From: Chloroflexota bacterium
GTDB lineage: Bacteria > Chloroflexota > Limnocylindria > Limnocylindrales > CSP1-4
Length of the DNA: 38,839 bases
NCBI GenBank assembly: GCA_021802825.1
Contig: JAJZRG010000034.1
Span: forward strand, 1 to 38,839
Reading direction: 5' to 3'
Numbering within the stretch: position 1 is the stretch's first letter; every line of letters begins with the position of its first letter. Made by a program: the position numbers and the translations under genes. A model generated the notes under the pieces. That model searched no databases, was not told where the DNA came from, and saw only the letters and a list, made by a program, of their open reading frames with translations. Shown one piece after another: positions 33,852 through 38,839 of this stretch.

Positions 33852-34619
33852 ATGGATCTTGGACTGGCCGGGCACCGCGCCCTCGTCGGCGGTGGCGCGT
33901 CGGGGATCGGCAACGGCATCGCCACGGCGCTCGCCGGTGAGGGTGCGCGCGTTGCACTCGTGGGCCGGACCGAGGATCGTGTCAGAGCCGAGGCGACGCG
34001 GCTGGGCGGCGTCCCGGTGGTGGCCGACCTCGCGACGGCGGGCGGGGCGGCCCAGGCCGTAGAGGGCGCCGTCGCGGCGATGGGCGGACTCGACCTCGTC
34101 GTCGCCAACACCGGCGGGCCTCCGGGCGGCACCTTCGACACGCTCGACGAGGCCGCCTGGGAGACCGCGATCAACGGCACGCTCCAGTCGGTCCTTCGGC
34201 TGATCCGGGCGGCGCTGCCCGTGGTCCGCGAGGGCTCGGACCCCTCCATCCTGATCGTCCTCTCGTCCTCGGTCCGCCAGCCCATCCCGGCGCTGACCAC
34301 GTCCAACGTGCTCCGGCCGGGGCTGGCTGGCCTCGTCAAGACATTGACGGCTGAGATCGCCCCCATCCGGATCAACGGCCTCGCCCCGGGGCGCATCGCG
34401 ACGGAGCGGATTGCTTACCTCGACGGGCTGCGGGCCAAGGCGGCCGGCGTCACGCCCGAGGAGATCGCCCGGCGGACCAAGGCCGAGATCCCGCTGGGCC
34501 GGTATGGCGATATCGCGGAGATCGGCCGGGTGGGCGCGTTCCTCCTCTCGCCGGCGGCATCGTTCGTCACGGGCGCGATCGTCCCGGTTGACGGCGGCAT
34601 GGTTCGCTCGCTGCCGTAG
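33852..34619 (+). CDS. SDR-family oxidoreductase-like protein lacking the YxxxK motif
   Basis: A 255-residue Rossmann-fold protein of the short-chain dehydrogenase family. Cofactor motif GGGASGIG is at 13-20, NTGGPPGG replaces the usual NNAG, and a serine run S138-S140 occupies the catalytic Ser position. Where Y-x-x-x-K is expected the sequence reads S151-N-V-L-R155. The C-terminus (INGLAPGRIATER; GAIVPVDGGM) is typical. ATG 33852 follows GGAGG. I know of SDR subfamilies with this SN(x)LR form annotated as 3-oxoacyl reductases; whether they are catalytic is unclear. Monocistronic or weakly linked to the methyltransferase 75 bp downstream. Confidence 0.9.
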   Translation: MDLGLAGHRALVGGGASGIGNGIATALAGEGARVALVGRTEDRVRAEATRLGGVPVVADLATAGGAAQAVEGAVAAMGGLDLVVANTGGPPGGTFDTLDEAAWETAINGTLQSVLRLIRAALPVVREGSDPSILIVLSSSVRQPIPALTTSNVLRPGLAGLVKTLTAEIAPIRINGLAPGRIATERIAYLDGLRAKAAGVTPEEIARRTKAEIPLGRYGDIAEIGRVGAFLLSPAASFVTGAIVPVDGGMVRSLP

Positions 34620-34694
34620 GAGGCCTCGGACGCGGCTGCCGGCCGGTCCTCGAGGGAGGTGCGGCAACGCTTGACGCCGCCGCCTCCCGAGTCC

Positions 34695-35528
34695 ATGGTG
34701 AGTCGCATGAGCCTCCAGCCCTCGACGCGACGCTTCTACGAAGCTGACAGCCTGAGCACCGAGATCTACGACGCCCGGTCCGCGACCATCATCCCGAGCA
34801 CCTCCGCGGCTGGAGACGTCGACTTCTACCGGCGACTCGCGGGCCAGACGGGTGACCCGATCCTGGAGGTCGGCTGCGGCACGGGACGGGTGGCGATCCC
34901 GCTCGCGGCCGACGGCCACGAGGTCGTGGGCGTGGACCTCTCGGAGGCGATGCTCGGCCTGGCCGAGCGCAGCAGGGCCGCCTTGGCGCCGGACGTGGCC
35001 GCCCGCCTCAGCTTCCACCACGCGGACATGGCGACGCTTTCGCTGGGGCGCGACTTCGCCCTGATCATCGCACCCTCCCGCGTCTTCCAGTTCCTGCTCA
35101 CCACCGAGGCGCAGCGCCAGGGCCTTGCGGCGCTGCGGTCCCACCTCCGCCCGTCGGGCCTCCTCGTGCTCGACCTGTTCGACCCCCTGCTCGACCGCGT
35201 GGTCCCGACCACCGATGCACCCGTGCGCGGCGGTGAGCTCGTCCACCCGACGACGGGCAACGTCGTGACGTGGGAGGTCACGGCTCGGTACCCGGACCCG
35301 GCTCGCCAGCTCGTCGTCGAGGACTGGACCACTCGGGAGATCGGCTCGTCGGGCGAGGTGCTGCGCACGGACGTCGAGCGCCTGACGCTCCGCTGGTCGC
35401 TGCGCAGCGAGATGCGGCTCCTCTTCGAGCTCGCGGGCCTCGATGTCGTGGCCGACTACGGCGACTTCGCGGGCAACCCGCCCGCCTACGGCCGCGAGCA
35501 GGTGTGGGTCCTGCGGGCGGACGAGTAG
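34695..35528 (+). CDS. Class I SAM-dependent methyltransferase
   Basis: A protein of about 277 residues with a seven-strand Rossmann methyltransferase fold. Motif I is ILEVGCGTGRVAIPLAADGH, followed by the acidic post-I loop in VVGVDLSEAMLGLAE. Later blocks are FHHADMATLSL, LIIAPSRVFQFLL and LRPSGLLVLDLFDP. The FYEADSLSTEIYDARS N-terminus is common in methyltransferases acting on small molecules. Start uncertain: ATG 34695 and ATG 34707 are both plausible, and GTG 34659 also lies in frame near a GAGGGAGG site. The substrate cannot be inferred. Confidence 0.88.
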   Translation: MVSRMSLQPSTRRFYEADSLSTEIYDARSATIIPSTSAAGDVDFYRRLAGQTGDPILEVGCGTGRVAIPLAADGHEVVGVDLSEAMLGLAERSRAALAPDVAARLSFHHADMATLSLGRDFALIIAPSRVFQFLLTTEAQRQGLAALRSHLRPSGLLVLDLFDPLLDRVVPTTDAPVRGGELVHPTTGNVVTWEVTARYPDPARQLVVEDWTTREIGSSGEVLRTDVERLTLRWSLRSEMRLLFELAGLDVVADYGDFAGNPPAYGREQVWVLRADE

Positions 35529-35530
35529 GC

Positions 35531-36472
35531 TCAGTCCACCAGCAGCTCCGGCAGCACGGAGCCGGGCTCCAGGTGCCGGTCGAGGCCGGTCCGCCGGAGC
35601 ACGTCGTCGAGGTCGGCGACCGTTCCCCGATCCGCCGGCACGCCGGGCGCGCGGACGGTCGGGTGGGCGATCGCGCCGCGGTGCTGGTAGACGAGCTTGC
35701 GGATCGGCAGGTTGAGGATCGCCTGGTTCTCGAACCGGATGAGCGTCGCGAAGCGGTCGAAGATCGCGGCAGCGCCCGCCCGGTCGCCGGCCGACCAGCG
35801 GCGCACCACCGCCACCAGGACCTCGGGGAAGCCGAACCCGGTCATCGTCCCGTGCGTGCCCCGCCCCAGCTCCTCGAGCAGCATCTCGCCGCCCAGCCCG
35901 CCGAGGACGACAAGGTCGGGCGAGCCGCCCACGAGCCGGCCCGCCTTCGGCGGCGTGGGCTCCTCCTCCAGCTTGACGACGCGGCACGACGGCGCCTCAG
36001 CCGCAAGCGCGAGGAGGAACTCGACCGACATCGGGACACCCGAGGAGGCCGGGTGGTCCTGGACGACGATCGGCAGGTCCACGGCGTCGGCAACCGCGAG
36101 GTAGTGGCGGCGCAGCGCGGCATCCGACGGGCGCGCCAGCGCCGGCGGGGCGAGCATGACGCTGTGGGCGCCGGCAGCCTGCGCCTCCCGCGCGAACGCG
36201 ATCGACCGGTCGGTCGCGGCATGCGATACGCCCACGCACACCGGGATCGCGCCGGCCGCGGACGCAAGCACCGCCTCGAGGACCGCGGACCGCTCGGCGT
36301 CAGCCAGCCGGCCTGCCTCGCCCAGGACGCCCAGGATCGTGAGGCCGTCCACACCCGTGGCGCGCACGAAGCGCACCAGGCCGGGGATCGACGCGAAGTC
36401 CAGCGCGCCATCGGGCAGGAACGGCGTCGGAACGATGTTCCATACCCCGCGCAGCGCCGAGATGTCGCCCAA
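35531..36472 (-). CDS. DHDPS/N-acetylneuraminate-lyase family protein (aldolase or dehydratase)
   Basis: A 313-residue class I aldolase-superfamily protein. TTG 36472 is chosen because AAGGAGG stands five bases upstream and the product begins GDISALRGVWNIVPTPF, the proper family start; an ATG at 36622 gives a disordered extension. Schiff-base lysine candidate is K167 in RVVKLEEEP. The family YxxP tyrosine is replaced by Q138 (VVQDHPASSG), and GxxGE appears as LGEAGRL. Loss of the tyrosine makes classical dihydrodipicolinate synthesis unlikely. The divergent iolB-like cluster suggests sugar-acid or keto-deoxy-sugar cleavage. Part of a predicted LacI-type regulon. Confidence 0.87.
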   Translation of the reverse strand: MGDISALRGVWNIVPTPFLPDGALDFASIPGLVRFVRATGVDGLTILGVLGEAGRLADAERSAVLEAVLASAAGAIPVCVGVSHAATDRSIAFAREAQAAGAHSVMLAPPALARPSDAALRRHYLAVADAVDLPIVVQDHPASSGVPMSVEFLLALAAEAPSCRVVKLEEEPTPPKAGRLVGGSPDLVVLGGLGGEMLLEELGRGTHGTMTGFGFPEVLVAVVRRWSAGDRAGAAAIFDRFATLIRFENQAILNLPIRKLVYQHRGAIAHPTVRAPGVPADRGTVADLDDVLRRTGLDRHLEPGSVLPELLVD

Positions 36473-36621
36473 TGCCGCCTCCTTGACTGCTCTTCGCCGG
36501 AACCCGACGAGGCTACCCGAAGCGCCCGCGGCGCGGCGCCCAGGCGCGGGCGCCCAGGCGCTGCAGAGCGGTCCGGTTCCGTGGACCTTGACGGTCTCGG
36601 CCCGGCGGGGCATCATGCTCA

Positions 36622-36635
36622 TGTAATCGATTGCC
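36622..36635. promoter_or_regulatory. LacI-family operator in divergent iol-like promoter
   Basis: TGTAATCGATTGCC fits the LacI-family operator consensus TGNAANCGNTTNCA at all but the last base, with the central CG. It lies 20 bp before the iolB-like start and in the 182-bp space shared with the divergent aldolase gene. No LacI-family gene is inside the window. Confidence 0.7.
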
Positions 36636-36654
36636 GACCGTGGAGGATGCCCCG

Positions 36655-37554
36655 ATGCCGCCGATTCCCACGACCGGCAGCCCCAGCGATGTGGACCGCC
36701 TTCCGGGGGCCGCGCGGCACCTCCTCCGCCGCGCGGCCAGCCCGGACGCCGACGGCGTGATCAGCCACGTGGACCCCGGGAACGCCGGCTGGGACTGGGT
36801 CACGGTCACGGTCCACCGCCTCGTCCCGGGCCAGGCGCTCAGCCGCGAGGCCGACAACCAGGAGCGCCTCGTGCTGGTGCTCGAGGGCCGCGCGTCGGTG
36901 AGCGCCGGCGAGCTGCACCTCGAAGGGGTCGGCTCGCGGGCGAGCGTCTTCGACGGCCCAGCCGCGCCCGTGGTGCTCGTCGCGCCGGGCGACGCGGTCC
37001 GCCTTGTCGCCCAGACGAACGCCCTGGTCGTCGTGGCAGCGGCGCCCGGCGGCGCGACGCGCCTGACACGGTACATCGCCCCGGAGGACATCCTGGTCGA
37101 GGCCCGCGGGGAGGGGAACACGGCCCGCCGCATCCACCACCTGCTGGACACGCAGATGGAGGCCGGACGGCTGATCGCGTTCGAGGTGTACACGCCGGGC
37201 GGCAACTGGAGCAGCTACCCGCCCCACAAGCACGACACCGAGAACCCGCCCGTGGAGGCGCGCCTCGAGGAGTACTACCTCTACCGCTTCGCGAGGCCCC
37301 AGGGCTTCGGCCTCCAGCGCGTCTACACCGCGGACCGCTCACTCGACGAGTCGATGGCGGTCGGCGACCTCGACGCCGTCCTCGTCCCCGAGGGCTACCA
37401 CCCGTTCGGCGCCCCGGCCGGCTACGACGCCTACTACCTCAACGTCATGGCCGGTCCCAACCGCGCCTGGCACTTCACGATCGACCCGGACCACGCCTGG
37501 CTGATGAACTGGTCTCCGGCGGCGCCTCGGGCCCAGGAGGACGTCAACGCATGA
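36655..37554 (+). CDS. iolB: 5-deoxy-glucuronate isomerase (IolB-like cupin)
   Basis: A 299-residue KduI/IolB-family bicupin. In myo-inositol catabolism IolB isomerises 5-deoxy-glucuronate to 5-dehydro-2-deoxygluconate. N-terminal cupin: TVTVHRLVPGQALS; then the metal-site region SSYPPHKHDTENPP (H191, H193) and LEEYYLYRF (E205, E206), then VPEGYHPFGAPAGYDAYYLN VM. ATG 36655 follows GGAGGA. The gene ends in an ATGA overlap with the transaldolase-family gene. The sequence matches IolB well, but the missing rest of the iol pathway in this window means the operon must continue to the right for a full route. Confidence 0.92.
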   Translation: MPPIPTTGSPSDVDRLPGAARHLLRRAASPDADGVISHVDPGNAGWDWVTVTVHRLVPGQALSREADNQERLVLVLEGRASVSAGELHLEGVGSRASVFDGPAAPVVLVAPGDAVRLVAQTNALVVVAAAPGGATRLTRYIAPEDILVEARGEGNTARRIHHLLDTQMEAGRLIAFEVYTPGGNWSSYPPHKHDTENPPVEARLEEYYLYRFARPQGFGLQRVYTADRSLDESMAVGDLDAVLVPEGYHPFGAPAGYDAYYLNVMAGPNRAWHFTIDPDHAWLMNWSPAAPRAQEDVNA

Positions 37555-38645
37555 CCCTCACGGCAGTCGCCAGCCCGCTGGCGACGATGGTCGAGACCAC
37601 GGCCACTGACTACTGGAACGACTCCTGCGCCGTCGCCGAGCTCGAGTACGCCGTCGAGCGCGGCGCGACCGGAGCCACCTCGAATCCCACCATCGTGGGC
37701 GAGGTGATGAAGAAGGAGAAGGACCACTGGGTGCCACGCGTGCGTGACATGGCGACCCAGCACCCGCACTGGTCCGAGGTGGAGATCACGTGGGCGCTGA
37801 TCGAGGAGATGGGCCAGCGCGGCGCCGCGATCCTCGCCCCGGTGTTCGATGCCCACGGCGGCCGCAAGGGCCGCCTCTCGCTCCAGACGAACCCCGCCAA
37901 CTACCGGACACCGGAGCGGATGGTGGAGCAGGCGGCCCACTTCAGCACCCTCGCGCCGAACATCCAGGTCAAGTTCCCGTGCACGGCCGAGGGCCTGGTG
38001 GCGGCCGAGGACGCCACCGCGCGCGGGGTCGTCGCCAACGTGACGGTCGTGTTCACCGTGGCCCAGTGCATCGCGGCGGCCGAGGCGGTCGAGCGGGGCC
38101 TGCGCCGGGCCGAGGCCGCCGGGATCGACATGAGCCACGCGTCGCCCGTCTGCTCGCTGATGATCGGCCGGCTCGATGACTGGATGAAGGTGCTCGTCGA
38201 CCGGGACGGGATCGCGCTTGACCCGGCCGCGGCCAACTGGGCCGGGATCGCCGCCTTCAAGCGCGCCTACGCCATCTTCCAGGAGCGCGGCTACCGGACC
38301 CGGCTGCTCGCCGCGGCCTACCGCCACCGCCTGCACTGGACCGAGCTCGTGGGCGCCGACGTCGTGCTCACGATGCCGTACGCCTGGCAGGTCCGGTTCA
38401 ATCACTCAGGCATCGATCCGGTGTCGCGCATCGACGTCCCGGTGGACCAGACGCTCATCGACGACCTGCTGGCGCGAATCCCCGACTTCCGTCGGGCGTA
38501 TGAGCCGGACGGCCTCGCCCCTGCCGAGTTCGTGACCTTTGGCGCGACCGCCCGGACCTTGCGCTCCTTCGTTGCCTCGTATCACGATCTCGTCGGCGTG
38601 GTCAGGGATATCGTTCTCCCCAACCCGGACGTCAAGCCTGGCTGA
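37551..38645 (+). CDS. Transaldolase-family protein
   Basis: A 364-residue (beta/alpha)8 protein of the transaldolase/fructose-6-phosphate aldolase superfamily. Features: LEYAVERGATGATSNPTIVG (typical N-terminal SNPT loop), ALIEEMGQRG, the Schiff-base lysine K141 in NIQVKFPCT, NVTVVFTVAQCIAAAEA, and HASPVCSLMIGRLDDWM. It is longer than classical short transaldolases. Coupled to iolB by ATGA, which suggests that it acts in the same sugar-acid/inositol route, perhaps replacing IolJ aldolase or transferring a C3 unit; this is inference. Confidence 0.88.
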   Translation: MTLTAVASPLATMVETTATDYWNDSCAVAELEYAVERGATGATSNPTIVGEVMKKEKDHWVPRVRDMATQHPHWSEVEITWALIEEMGQRGAAILAPVFDAHGGRKGRLSLQTNPANYRTPERMVEQAAHFSTLAPNIQVKFPCTAEGLVAAEDATARGVVANVTVVFTVAQCIAAAEAVERGLRRAEAAGIDMSHASPVCSLMIGRLDDWMKVLVDRDGIALDPAAANWAGIAAFKRAYAIFQERGYRTRLLAAAYRHRLHWTELVGADVVLTMPYAWQVRFNHSGIDPVSRIDVPVDQTLIDDLLARIPDFRRAYEPDGLAPAEFVTFGATARTLRSFVASYHDLVGVVRDIVLPNPDVKPG

Positions 38646-38689
38646 ACGCCGCAGAACGCGTCCCCAATCCCCAACCCTACTGGAGGCAC

Positions 38690-38839
38690 ATGGTGGCCAT
38701 CGACACTCCGAACGAGGCGGCGGTCCTGCCGGTCCTCTCGCACTACATCAACGGCGCCATGGTCGAGGTCCCGCCCGAGCGGACCGGGCCGGTGTACAAC
38801 CCGGCCACCGGCCAGGTCATCGCGCGCGTGCCGCGCGGC
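38690..38839 (+). CDS. Methylmalonate-semialdehyde dehydrogenase, N-terminal fragment (partial)
   Basis: The first 50 residues of an aldehyde dehydrogenase, cut by the window end. ATG 38690 follows GGAGG. HYINGAMVEVPPERTGPVYN then PATGQVIARVPRG matches the N-terminus of CoA-acylating methylmalonate-semialdehyde dehydrogenase (MmsA/IolA), which performs the last step of inositol and valine degradation. Position after iolB supports the IolA reading; the catalytic part is not visible. Confidence 0.82.
   Translation, partial: MVAIDTPNEAAVLPVLSHYINGAMVEVPPERTGPVYNPATGQVIARVPRG

Overview
The window is very GC-rich (by eye around 70% or more) and densely packed. It has several GTG/TTG starts, ATGA/GTGA/TGATG stop-start overlaps and at least two apparent leaderless promoters (TAnnnT six or seven bases before a start codon). 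Together with protein style this fits a Chloroflexota lineage (Limnocylindria-like), with a high-GC actinobacterium as the alternative. This assignment is inference; no rRNA or marker gene is present.

Positions 1-15304 hold an extracellular contractile injection system (eCIS, phage-tail-like particle). A minus-strand operon runs from the sheath (11219) leftward. It encodes sheath, tube 1, a zinc-ribbon assembly protein, a 51-residue DUF6760-like protein, a 703-residue disordered protein, tube 2, a CIS-tube/LysM protein, a VgrG-like spike hub, gp25, a large gp6/J-like baseplate protein, a gpI-like baseplate protein, and a zinc-ribbon/long-helix protein that runs off the left edge. Divergently transcribed are the DUF4255 tail-terminator homologue, the AAA+ ATPase and a DUF4157 'eCIS core' HExxH protein. 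I see no obvious tape measure, PAAR tip or tail fibre inside the window.

Positions 15305-18338 look like an unrelated insertion: a HIT hydrolase, then a HipB/HipA toxin-antitoxin pair behind a near-consensus promoter with repeated operator-like sequences.

Positions 18362-27560 are the most interesting accessory block. A LuxR/NarL-type regulator with a degenerate receiver lies divergent to five tightly packed genes for membrane-anchored or secreted proteins: a two-beta-sandwich membrane protein, a PD40 beta-propeller with a Hydin/SPD-2-like domain, a double-zinc-ribbon/TM/NADase-type glycan-binding protein, an SH3-like/TM/three-repeat protein, and a TM-anchored C39-like cysteine peptidase. 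The zinc-ribbon gene shares an unusual N-terminal module with the leftmost eCIS gene. GCCCG-NN-CGGGC palindromes occur before both eCIS transcription units and before this operon. I propose that the block is a surface-acting accessory module of the eCIS.

Positions 27662-38839 are chromosomal metabolism and signalling: PEP carboxylase, a GAF histidine kinase with an OmpR-type response regulator, a 75-residue four-cysteine protein, an SDR lacking the YxxxK motif, a methyltransferase, and a carbohydrate cluster (a DHDPS/KDG-aldolase-like protein divergent from iolB, a transaldolase-family protein and a methylmalonate-semialdehyde dehydrogenase) with a LacI-type operator between the divergent genes.
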